Below, in pieces: positions 17,545 through 25,676 of a stretch of 64,000 bases of DNA. Under the pieces are notes generated by a model, which was given only the letters and a program-made list of their open reading frames with translations, ran no database searches and was not told where the DNA came from. Where the stretch lies: NCBI GenBank assembly GCA_965234365.1, contig OZ248345.1:434001-498000 (forward strand), in the 5' to 3' direction. The translations under genes were made by a program, and so were the position numbers. The DNA comes from Planktophila grossartii (lineage in GTDB: Bacteria > Actinomycetota > Actinomycetes > Nanopelagicales > Nanopelagicaceae). Every line of letters begins with the position of its first letter. Position 1 is the first letter of the stretch.

Positions 17545-18432
17545 TTGCTTCTGATAATCACTGGAAAAAGTGATGGCACCGTTGACGCACTTGTAGACCA
17601 TCTCGACTTTCCATTTTTTAGATTAAACATTGATGATTTTCGCAATTACGATCTAAACTTTTCAAATAATGACTGGAAAATTACAAACCCAGTCGGCTTA
17701 GAGATTAATTCAAATATCGCAAGTAATTGCTTTTGGTGGAAAGCTTTTATGTATCAGGTTGATGTAGATAAATACGTAAGAGATGAAATAAAACTAATAG
17801 CAGAATCTCTTTATTCTTGGTTCGTCACCAGAGATAGAACTAAGGGAAATCCTCCGTACCTTGAGTCGTCATGGGGAAAGTTCCGGCAGGCAGATATCGC
17901 AGGTAAATACTTAAATGTGCCTCCACAAAAACTCGGCTGGGGAAAAGATTTCATAGCAAGTTTTGACTCTAATTTTGATTGGGTTGCAAAATCTTTGAGC
18001 GGCACCCTGATTAATTCAGAAAAAGCACTTTTCACTACGAATGTGTTGCCAGCCGATTTAGATCCAGGTTACCCGTGGTACATACAACGAAAGATTGAAT
18101 CCGAAGTCGACATAACTGTTTTGGTAGTGGGAGACAATTTATATGCTTATGAAAAGTCTAGATCTGACCTTTCTGGAATTGATTGGCGGGAAGAGCAATT
18201 CAGGAGTCAAACTCAGTGGGTGCCGATTAATCTCCCTGAAGACGAAGTAATTGCAATTCAAGAATTCCTCGGAGAGATGCATGTCGGATGGGGGCGCATG
18301 GATTTCTTGAGGAATGAATCCGGGCTTCAATTTTTAGAGCTAAATCCGAATGGACAGTGGGTTTTCCTGGACCCGAGCAATAAGCACGGCCTGTTGAGTG
18401 CAGTTGCCCGATACTTGAGCTCAGACAATTAG
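17545..18432 (+). CDS. ATP-grasp ligase, graspetide (microviridin-type) maturase
   Basis: 295-residue ATP-grasp enzyme that should form macrolactone or lactam links in the adjacent precursor. Family signs: an N-terminal strand LLIITGKSDGTVDALVDHL, a central KSLSG lysine segment, YIQRKIESEVDITVLVVGD, and the diagnostic C-terminal MDFLR...FLELNPNGQW with Asp, Glu and Asn as Mg/ATP ligands, as in MvdC/MvdD-like maturases. The start is TTG 17545, the only codon that keeps the first strand; it has no good Shine-Dalgarno, so it may depend on translation of the precursor. Notably AT-rich. No exporter or acetyltransferase is nearby. Confidence 0.8.
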   Translation: MLLIITGKSDGTVDALVDHLDFPFFRLNIDDFRNYDLNFSNNDWKITNPVGLEINSNIASNCFWWKAFMYQVDVDKYVRDEIKLIAESLYSWFVTRDRTKGNPPYLESSWGKFRQADIAGKYLNVPPQKLGWGKDFIASFDSNFDWVAKSLSGTLINSEKALFTTNVLPADLDPGYPWYIQRKIESEVDITVLVVGDNLYAYEKSRSDLSGIDWREEQFRSQTQWVPINLPEDEVIAIQEFLGEMHVGWGRMDFLRNESGLQFLELNPNGQWVFLDPSNKHGLLSAVARYLSSDN

Positions 18433-18456
18433 ATAGACCTGACTTCGACTTTAATA

Positions 18457-18470
18457 CGAACACCTGTTCG
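18457..18470. promoter_or_regulatory. SOS (LexA) box
   Basis: CGAACACCTGTTCG, a perfect palindrome matching the actinobacterial/Firmicute LexA box CGAAC-N4-GTTCG. It lies 132 bases before the TPR gene at 18603 and 24 bases after the graspetide ligase, so the TPR gene and its membrane-protein partner are the likely SOS-controlled genes. Confidence 0.65.
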
Positions 18471-18602
18471 AATTCTGTGTTACTCTCCGCTTCCCCCAAA
18501 AACTCCGCCCGAGCAGCAACCCCAGGCCAAGGCGGAGATGTCAGTGACTGTCTGTAACTTCTCCATCTGTCAGAAGCTCCAGTATCTATATGAAGGGAAA
18601 CG

Positions 18603-19532
18603 GTGAGCGCCGAAAACAACGAGAAAGATATCCGAGAGCAAGAACTCTGGGATCGCATCAGCACGTCCGAAGGGACTGAACGAGCTGAAGTTCTAGATGA
18701 ACTCAGCCACATCGCTTACAAGCGAGATAACTACATTGAATGCTTACATTTAGTAGATACCTCAATTGATATCTATTTTAAACAAGGTGGATTAAATATC
18801 TACCTCAAAGAGATTATGCATCTCTACCACGGCAAAGTGCATTGCTTTGAAAATCTCAAGCGACATCGTGAAGCTGCTGAGATGCACGAACAACTAGCCG
18901 GTCTCAAATACCTCGATGATGATCTTGAAGGCCAAGCAGAAGAACTGCGCGCAGCAGGACGTGCTTGGTATCGGATAGACGAATGGCGTAAGTCGCTCGA
19001 CAACCACCTCGCCGCAAAGGCGATTACATATCCAGAAATTACAACCATGACGATGGGAATCGATAATCTCAACATCGGCATGGCACTAGCGAAACTTAAG
19101 AACTACAAAGACGCAGTCGATAGTTACTTAAGCGCTCGCTCCCTCTGTAAAGAGGCAAAGAACCCCGAATTCGTTAACTGGTGTGACAACTACTTAGCAC
19201 TGTCATACATCGCCCTTAATAACGGCCCAGAAGCACGATTCCACGCACAGCATTACTTCAACTACAGCAAGGTAGCTGAAGATCTCGGAATGGAAGGCTA
19301 CGCACGCTACCGTCTCGGTAAAGCGCACCTTCTCTGCCAAGAGTATGAAGATGCCGAAACGCATCTAAAACGCTCTCTCGAACTACTTACCCTCGAAGAG
19401 GATAAGGATTGGGAAGATATTGTCGCGGTCAATAAAGACCTTGCAGAGGCGCTAACCGCCCTCAACCGCGAAGAAGAAGCCCAAGCTCGTCTCGAACGCA
19501 TCAAGACCATTGAAGAGACAATCGCTGCATGA
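18603..19532 (+). CDS. TPR-repeat protein, probably SOS-controlled
   Basis: 309-residue helical TPR-like protein starting at GTG behind GAAGGGA. Repeats are visible (ELSHIAYKRDNYIECLHLVDTSIDIY, AGRAWYRIDEWRKSLDNHLAA, NIGMALAKLKNYKDAVDSYLSA, LAEALTALNREEEAQARLERI). It is a paralogue of the minus-strand TPR gene at 14866-15789. A consensus LexA box lies upstream. Its stop overlaps the next gene as ATGA, so the two are coupled. Scaffold function assumed; partner unknown. Confidence 0.75.
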   Translation: MSAENNEKDIREQELWDRISTSEGTERAEVLDELSHIAYKRDNYIECLHLVDTSIDIYFKQGGLNIYLKEIMHLYHGKVHCFENLKRHREAAEMHEQLAGLKYLDDDLEGQAEELRAAGRAWYRIDEWRKSLDNHLAAKAITYPEITTMTMGIDNLNIGMALAKLKNYKDAVDSYLSARSLCKEAKNPEFVNWCDNYLALSYIALNNGPEARFHAQHYFNYSKVAEDLGMEGYARYRLGKAHLLCQEYEDAETHLKRSLELLTLEEDKDWEDIVAVNKDLAEALTALNREEEAQARLERIKTIEETIAA

Positions 19533-19981
19533 CTAAGTCTCGAGCAGTATTCGCAGCAAGTGCGGTGTTCCTATCCGCCGCACTTGCTGCGGGTTTCTAC
19601 ATCCATAATGCGAGACCAGAGTTGAAACCATCACAAGTCCTTACCTGGGATTGCGAGATCCCCACTTATGAGCCTGATTCCATCACGATCTACTGCGGAG
19701 ACGGGGGTGCATATATTTCCAAAATCACTTGGAATACCTGGAGCAAAGACGGAGCCACAGGGATGGGGGAGTACTACCGCAATCTGTGTGAGCCAGATTG
19801 TGCTGACGGCAAGATTGTTCACGCACCTGTCAGCGTCAGACTTAGCAAGCTCACCCTACGTAAAGGAAAGTTTTACCTCAGAAACCTAGACATGAGCTCT
19901 GCAACTGGAAAGGATTTCCCATGGGGCGAAACAGGAGTGTTGAACTGGGATGTTATGGAGTTTTCCGATAATTTCAGGTAA
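19529..19981 (+). CDS. exported actinobacterial protein of unknown function
   Basis: 150-residue protein with an N-terminal signal/anchor helix (AVFAASAVFLSAALAAGFYIH) and a small extracytoplasmic beta domain. It has the pattern WDCEIPTYEPDSITIYCGDGGAYISKITW in two pieces and CEPDCADGKI, four cysteines likely forming disulfides; this arrangement is common in small secreted actinobacterial proteins of unknown role. It starts inside the stop of the TPR gene (ATGA). Confidence 0.65.
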   Translation: MTKSRAVFAASAVFLSAALAAGFYIHNARPELKPSQVLTWDCEIPTYEPDSITIYCGDGGAYISKITWNTWSKDGATGMGEYYRNLCEPDCADGKIVHAPVSVRLSKLTLRKGKFYLRNLDMSSATGKDFPWGETGVLNWDVMEFSDNFR

Positions 19982-20028
19982 GTCGTCAGTAGCTTTATAA
20001 ATACCCGAAATGGGAGGATAATTGCAAA

Positions 20029-20859
20029 ATGGGAAATAATCGAATTGCCGAACCCGATTTTTCAAGTGAGTCACAAATTCACTCAACAGGACTTAGTTTG
20101 ATAAACCTTTTTGCCCAAGACCTATTTGCATTTATTGATAAGGGGCTAGCGAAGGAAAAGGGAAAGAACTGGCTGACAGATTTGCAATTAATCAAGATGA
20201 ATGTCTCTGAAGTAAACTACAACGATCCATCTGTGCTACTGAAAGAAGTGGTTAATGTAGGAAGCAGTCCGCTGAGAGCGCCAATTAGCGCGTTAGTACC
20301 CAAAGCGCAATGGAAAGATTTTTACAATAGGTTGGCAGAAGTTTTGGGAAGTCGCCATTTGTGGTTCCATAATGAAATACGTGCGACCTCGGAAGAACTC
20401 AAATCCTTATGCATTTTGATTAGAAAGGTATCTTGGATTCTGGAGCTTCAGGTCTCGGAGGAGTGCGGTCAGCTACTTGCTAAACTTGAACCTGAAGATA
20501 TTCGAGAGGCCGAAGATGAGCTGCCGTCGGGTTCCCCCTCAGAAATAGTTGGAACTTTTCAACCGTTGACGGAAAATGAGTCCCTGGAGGTTGGGACTCA
20601 GTTGAGCGGTCCGTTCATATCTCATTCCTACACACTTCACTTGAACGGAAGTATCAGGGATCGTGCCACAGACGACCTACTGCAGGACATCTGCGAGGCT
20701 GGCGGCACGCTGGGAGCCTTACTCATTGCTCGGAAGCCTTCAGGCGGCCGCTTGAGGATTACGGAGGACGGTCAAATTGCCGCATATTTTGGCGAACATT
20801 GGGGATATTTAGGCGTAGTTGCTGGAGATAAGTGGTTTCCAGGGCACTTAAGTTCCTAA
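20029..20859 (+). CDS. protein with HEPN-like (Swt1-type) segment
   Basis: 276-residue protein starting at ATG behind GGGAGGA. Around residue 108 the helical segment RLAEVLGSRHLWFHNEIRATSEEL contains R-H-x3-H, matching the R-x4-6-H motif of HEPN RNases with a polar residue after Arg, and resembles Swt1-type HEPN helices. The C-terminus (GTLGALLIARKPSGGRLRITEDGQIAAYFGEHWGYLGVVAG) is a separate beta-rich part. If the motif is real, the protein could be the RNA-cutting effector of the neighbouring island; it could also be a non-catalytic HEPN adaptor. It lies 96 bases before the DGQHR gene, which has its own promoter. Confidence 0.5.
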   Translation: MGNNRIAEPDFSSESQIHSTGLSLINLFAQDLFAFIDKGLAKEKGKNWLTDLQLIKMNVSEVNYNDPSVLLKEVVNVGSSPLRAPISALVPKAQWKDFYNRLAEVLGSRHLWFHNEIRATSEELKSLCILIRKVSWILELQVSEECGQLLAKLEPEDIREAEDELPSGSPSEIVGTFQPLTENESLEVGTQLSGPFISHSYTLHLNGSIRDRATDDLLQDICEAGGTLGALLIARKPSGGRLRITEDGQIAAYFGEHWGYLGVVAGDKWFPGHLSS

Positions 20860-20895
20860 GCATCAGAAATAAATATTTAAAACGAGTTTAATATC

Positions 20896-20924
20896 TTGAC
20901 AGAAATTTAAGAAATAGTTACTCT
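20896..20924 (+). promoter_or_regulatory. promoter of the DGQHR-helicase unit
   Basis: TTGACA (20896-20901), exactly 17 bases, then TACTCT (20919-20924) as -10. Transcription should begin near 20931, about 25 bases before the DGQHR start codon. Confidence 0.55.
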
Positions 20925-20953
20925 TCGTAACATATTAACTACGAGGAGTAACT
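20916..20953. promoter_or_regulatory. 14-bp inverted repeat overlapping -10 box and Shine-Dalgarno
   Basis: AGTTACTCTTCGTA (20916-20929) and TACGAGGAGTAACT (20940-20953) are reverse complements except at one position. The left arm covers the -10 box, the right arm contains the GAGGAG Shine-Dalgarno. Because transcription probably starts in the loop, it is more likely a DNA operator than an RNA hairpin. Confidence 0.55.
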
Positions 20954-20955
20954 AA

Positions 20956-22251
20956 ATGGCTGAAAACAATCTAGGTACGCAAATGCTCACTGGCTACCAG
21001 AAGGCGGACACCTTTATAGCCAGTCGCAAATACATGGGCGGACGTCCAGTTTTTCATATGGATATGTCCATTTCTCAGCTTGTTGTCGGCATTGAGGCTC
21101 CACCAATTGACGTACCTCAAGACGATAACAGAATCGTTGATCCAAATAGAGGGAAACTGTTCCGAGATTATGTTAACGAAACCGAAGAATGGGCAAGCCC
21201 CAGTTTATTACTCTGGTGCCCAAGAGGTGTCCTAGAATTCGACCCATTGACCAATATTAACAATGTAGTGGACGAGGCAGTCTCAGTTTTTGGCGTCTTG
21301 AAGGTGCCACGAAATGCTCGTCAATCAATAAAGATTCTCGATGGTCAGCACAGAATACTTGGATTCCATCTATGGATTGCTCAGTTGAATAAAGAGCTCG
21401 TAGATTCAAAACTGCATTTATCTGAATCACAGAGAGCAGGAAATTCGAAAGTAATTGAAAAGGCTAAAGAACGAGTCGAAGCCGCAGAGAACAATTTAGA
21501 GCGAAGCAACCGCGAGTCAGTTGGTATAGACATCTTAATTTGTGAATCTTCTCGTGAGGCGCGACAAATCTTCGCTGATATTGCAAATAATGCCAAAGGT
21601 ATGGTCAAAGCGCTCTCAATCGGTTTTGACCAGTCGAAAATAGTAAATCGGGTTACAAGTACTATTGCGCTAGATAATCCTCACCCATTATTGGTAGACA
21701 AAGTAGATTTCAATAAAGATCGAGTTGCTGGAACAAGTCAGTACCTCATATCAGCGAAGACATTAGCAGATTCTATTCGAGCGCTTTCCGTTGGAATTAC
21801 GGGAAGAGTTAGTAGGGCTCAAGAACTTGCGCGTCAGGATGGCGAATTCGAAAGAAGGGCCCGTCAGTATCTTGATGTTATTCATGATTCATTCAGCTCC
21901 GATTTAGCTCTCGAACCGAAGGACTTGAGACAAAAAAGTCTCCTAGGAAGCGGTACCGTATTTCGAGTTCTAGCCGCCGTTTGGTTTGAACTTACAAGCA
22001 ATGTGGATTCAAGTGGAAAATCCATTAAACCTAGGATGACCGTTGAAGATGCGGCTAAATTCTTCAAGAAATTAGCACCGCAAATGACCATTCCAATCGG
22101 GGCAGGAAGTGGGTGGCTCAGTACGGGTGTATTCCCTAGTCCAACTAAAGGGGTCGCGGTAACGGCGCCTGGATCCAGAAATCAAGAGCTGAAGGCCCTG
22201 ACGGTGGAGATTACTAATTGGGCAGTAAATCCAAGCAGTTGGCCATTTTGA
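20956..22251 (+). CDS. DGQHR-domain (DndB-like) protein
   Basis: 431-residue protein with the signature SIKILDGQHRILGFHLW around residues 126-140, which defines the DGQHR family, to which DndB and related ParB/Srx-fold proteins belong. After it come a charged coiled-coil region (KVIEKAKERVEAAENNLERSNRES), DILICESSREARQIFADIANNAKGM, and a long helical C-terminus. DndB regulates phosphorothioate genes, but no Dnd modification genes are present here. It starts at ATG behind GAGGAG, under a promoter overlapped by an inverted repeat, suggesting autoregulation. Likely a DNA-sensing or regulatory part of the defence module with the helicase 38 bases downstream. Confidence 0.8.
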   Translation: MAENNLGTQMLTGYQKADTFIASRKYMGGRPVFHMDMSISQLVVGIEAPPIDVPQDDNRIVDPNRGKLFRDYVNETEEWASPSLLLWCPRGVLEFDPLTNINNVVDEAVSVFGVLKVPRNARQSIKILDGQHRILGFHLWIAQLNKELVDSKLHLSESQRAGNSKVIEKAKERVEAAENNLERSNRESVGIDILICESSREARQIFADIANNAKGMVKALSIGFDQSKIVNRVTSTIALDNPHPLLVDKVDFNKDRVAGTSQYLISAKTLADSIRALSVGITGRVSRAQELARQDGEFERRARQYLDVIHDSFSSDLALEPKDLRQKSLLGSGTVFRVLAAVWFELTSNVDSSGKSIKPRMTVEDAAKFFKKLAPQMTIPIGAGSGWLSTGVFPSPTKGVAVTAPGSRNQELKALTVEITNWAVNPSSWPF

Positions 22252-22289
22252 GGTTGAATAGATTTCATGCGATTGAATCGGAGATATAA

Positions 22290-25200
22290 GTGATTGGCAC
22301 TGGCGATATATTTCATAATTCATACTTAGCATGGCCAGGTCAACTCATTTCAGAGATTGCTTTAAAGAATGTCTTACTTGTGGGCGACCCAAGTCAAGAG
22401 TTAGTTAAGAAAGCTTTAGAAAGCGGCCTCGAAGTTCGTCACTCGGAACCATCTCGAGTGAATGGCCTGCCACTTGGAACCACAATCTTTCGGATTAAGG
22501 GAGCCTGGCACCTTGTAGTGTCTTCTGTCGGAAAAATACGTGAGGACACCAGTCCGCATGAGAGGCAGCAATTCATTGAAAATGACTCTGATCCGCTGAT
22601 CTACCTAATTGAGAGATTTAGTGGACTTTGGGAAGAAGCATCTAGCATTGGCGAGACAGCGAAATTCTCGTTAGGGACCTCTGTTCAGCTCTTAGCCGAT
22701 CGAACGGTAGGAAAAGTAGAGCGTGTCCAGATAATCTCAGGACAAGCACTCTATTCAGTCTTGACAAATCGCGGCATAACGCAAGTTCGTGAGATTGATC
22801 TACAGGAATTGCAATCATTGCAAGGAGACCCGTCAACCTGGTTAAACGCACCGATGTCAGATGCGGAGAATATTGCTCTCACGCTAACGGCTACAAAACT
22901 ACGCGATCCTCTGACAGATGTTATCTATTCCTTTCAGACTAGTAGGACGCTCTTTAGGCCATATCAATTCAAACCGGTTCTAAAGATGTTAATGGGAACG
23001 AAGCAACGAATTCTTATTGCTGACGAAGTTGGTTTGGGAAAGACGATTGAAGCCGGATTAATCTGGAGCGAACTCGATTTACGTACTCCCATGGAAAATG
23101 TCTTAATTGTTTGTCCAGCAGCGCTAAAGAAGAAGTGGCAAGATGAGATGTATCGCCGGTTTGACAGAAAACTGGAAGAACTTAACAACGAACGTCTCGG
23201 AAGTTGGCTTGATCAAATTGAGCTCGGACGATCTGAGCCGCTGAAGGCCATCGCATCACTCGAAGGCCTTAGGACTTCGGTGCACCTTGAGCGACTTTCG
23301 AAACTGGCACCGAGATTTGACTTAATCATTGTCGATGAAGCGCATTATTTGCGTAACAATCATACTCAGAGTTTTGCACTTGGTGAGGTAATTTCGGATA
23401 TCGCAGATGCGCTTGTGTTTCTAAGTGCAACGCCCTTGAATCTAGGCAATAACGATTTGTTCAATCTCCTAAATCTTCTTGATAGCTCTCAATTTTTCGA
23501 TCGATCTGTCTTTGATGACCAACTTGAGCCAAACAAATACCTCAACGAAATTGCGAGAAACCTACTTAATTCAAATCTGAACCCGAGAGATTTATTGCCG
23601 TACCTAAAGGCAATAAAGGGAACGGCGTTAGGCCATACCATTGTTACCCGAAGCGACTTTGAAAGCCTCGAAGAACTCCTAAGCTTGGAAAGTCTTTCCA
23701 CAAATCAAATTTCCAGAGCCAAAAGACACATTGCTGAGCTAAATACCCTGGCCAGCGTATTTACTAGAACTCGCAAAGCTGAAACGCCTGAGAAACGCGC
23801 AATTCGAACACCAATATCCGTGCAAGTGAATTGGACGGATGAAGAACACGATGCCTATGCATTTATCAGAAAATGGTTTACGGATCGCGCCTTGGCAAAA
23901 GGAATTAGCCCAGGACTTGCCCTTCAAATGCCACTGAGGCAAGCTGCGAGTTGCTTACCCGCGACATTTGAACTTCTTCAGGATAAATATGGATTTGCTC
24001 AAGAAGAATTTGAAGGTCTTGATGCTTATGACGGACATGATTCCGCTGAGTCCGTCGTAAAATTGATGGACTTTGACTTCAATGTTATTCCAACGATTCC
24101 CCGAGATACAAAATATTTAGAGTTCGAGAAGGCTCTTCTGAGTGCTCGCAAGAATGGCACGGCTCAGCAAGTTCTAGTTTTCAGTTTCTTTACTCGAACT
24201 ATCAAGTACTTGCAACGTGAACTATCAAAAGCTGGATTGAATGTTAAGACAATGTATGGTGCGACACCACCAAAGGAACGCCAAGACCTCATGGCTTCAT
24301 TCCGACGAGCTGAGTTTGATATTCTCATTTGTTCAGAGGTTGGTTCCGAGGGTCTAGACTTTGAATTCTGCGACACGCTTGTTAACTATGATGTCCCATG
24401 GAATCCAATGAAGGTCGAACAACGAATTGGCCGTTTGGATCGCTTTGGCCAAAAAGCAGACAAAATATTCATCTTCAATATGCAAATTCCCGGCACAATC
24501 GAAGATGACATCTTCATGCGTCTCTACTCACGAATCGGAGTATTTGAAGAGTCTATTGGAGAACTTGAACCTATATTAAGAGATGAATTGATTTCGCTTA
24601 CCGAACTCGCATTGAATCCTAATCTTTCAGAATCTGAACGGGAGCGTGAGGTGCATCGCATAAACGTTGCCGTAAAAAGTAAGAAAGGCCATCTAGAAGA
24701 CTTGACGGCCCACCAAAATTTAATTGGCGGGGTTGATGCTTTCCTAATCGAGGGTTTTGATGAGCACACGCCCGGGCGCGGACGTTTTCTTGGATCTCAG
24801 GAGATAGTTCGGGTTGTTGACCGGTACCTCACCAAGAAGAGTGGCTCACTGAAGGATCTAGGAGATGAACGTTGGCTAATAATGGGTTCGAAAGAGATTT
24901 CAACTGATTTGCGCCTAATGGCATCCAACCCCAGTTTTTTCGGCAAAAACGGCAATGTTTCGATGTCGCCAGCTAATTTGGCACGGGAATTGGATGGTAC
25001 TGGCTCTGGGCTAGTCGTGACATTCTCCCCGGAGCTAGCGGCAAATTTCAATGTTGAACTTATTTCAGTCAGGCATCCACTGTTGGAATGCGTAAAGCAA
25101 GACTTGGTTGTATCAGAGAGTTTACTAAATCGATTTGGATCTATTTCGCTTAAGGAAATACCTGTGGGCACAGAATACTTAATTGGGGTGCATCTTGCGA

Positions 25201-25676
25201 GAGCCCATGGCATTCGACCTCGCTTGGAACTTTGGAGTACATCGGTAGATTTGGCGTCTGGCAATCTGATTGATGGCCCTGGCGATGCGCTATTACAGTC
25301 ATTGGCAGCGAATACTTTCGGAAAAGCTGAAACCTCACCTTCTAACGTGATTCTGATGCGTGCACTTGAGAAGATTGAGTTTGACGTCGCGAAGAGACAA
25401 TTAAGAGAGAATGACATCTTGGTGCGAGATAATGACGCAATTGCCTCGGAACGAGCAAGTGCAAAGAGACTAAGCCTAGAGAATAAGATTTCTTCCGCTC
25501 AGGGAACATTATCGAAGGTGATTGCCGCCAACAGAGCACCTGGCATTATCAGACTTAACGAGTCCCGATTGAACAGATTAGTTGGAGAGCTTGAGAATCT
25601 AGATCGAAGTTTCTCTTCGAAACATGCTTCACTTGCAATTGAGGCAATTGCTTACGTTGTTGCTCGAGGTGATTAG
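22290..25676 (+). CDS. large SNF2/RapA-type helicase-like ATPase
   Basis: 1128-residue superfamily 2 translocase starting at GTG behind GGAG. Motif I ADEVGLGKTIEAGL near residue 246, motif II VDEAHYLRN near 348, motif III FLSATPLNLGNNDLFNLLNLLD near 377, and C-lobe motifs EVGSEGLDFEFCDTLVNYDVPWNP and QRIGRLDRFGQ near 683-720: closest in style to RapA and to the SNF2 subunits of DISARM and dpd defence systems. About 200 residues precede the ATPase and 380 follow; neither part shows a nuclease motif that I recognise. Presumably moves along DNA and remodels or senses foreign DNA. Converges on the Hsp70-like gene with a four-base overlap. Confidence 0.85.
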   Translation: MIGTGDIFHNSYLAWPGQLISEIALKNVLLVGDPSQELVKKALESGLEVRHSEPSRVNGLPLGTTIFRIKGAWHLVVSSVGKIREDTSPHERQQFIENDSDPLIYLIERFSGLWEEASSIGETAKFSLGTSVQLLADRTVGKVERVQIISGQALYSVLTNRGITQVREIDLQELQSLQGDPSTWLNAPMSDAENIALTLTATKLRDPLTDVIYSFQTSRTLFRPYQFKPVLKMLMGTKQRILIADEVGLGKTIEAGLIWSELDLRTPMENVLIVCPAALKKKWQDEMYRRFDRKLEELNNERLGSWLDQIELGRSEPLKAIASLEGLRTSVHLERLSKLAPRFDLIIVDEAHYLRNNHTQSFALGEVISDIADALVFLSATPLNLGNNDLFNLLNLLDSSQFFDRSVFDDQLEPNKYLNEIARNLLNSNLNPRDLLPYLKAIKGTALGHTIVTRSDFESLEELLSLESLSTNQISRAKRHIAELNTLASVFTRTRKAETPEKRAIRTPISVQVNWTDEEHDAYAFIRKWFTDRALAKGISPGLALQMPLRQAASCLPATFELLQDKYGFAQEEFEGLDAYDGHDSAESVVKLMDFDFNVIPTIPRDTKYLEFEKALLSARKNGTAQQVLVFSFFTRTIKYLQRELSKAGLNVKTMYGATPPKERQDLMASFRRAEFDILICSEVGSEGLDFEFCDTLVNYDVPWNPMKVEQRIGRLDRFGQKADKIFIFNMQIPGTIEDDIFMRLYSRIGVFEESIGELEPILRDELISLTELALNPNLSESEREREVHRINVAVKSKKGHLEDLTAHQNLIGGVDAFLIEGFDEHTPGRGRFLGSQEIVRVVDRYLTKKSGSLKDLGDERWLIMGSKEISTDLRLMASNPSFFGKNGNVSMSPANLARELDGTGSGLVVTFSPELAANFNVELISVRHPLLECVKQDLVVSESLLNRFGSISLKEIPVGTEYLIGVHLARAHGIRPRLELWSTSVDLASGNLIDGPGDALLQSLAANTFGKAETSPSNVILMRALEKIEFDVAKRQLRENDILVRDNDAIASERASAKRLSLENKISSAQGTLSKVIAANRAPGIIRLNESRLNRLVGELENLDRSFSSKHASLAIEAIAYVVARGD

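Noticed and set aside
20956..25676. A complete Dnd phosphorothioation or dpd deazaguanine system
   Set aside because: Only the DGQHR and SNF2 parts are present; no cysteine desulfurase, DndC/D/E, SspABCD or TGT-like gene is in the window.
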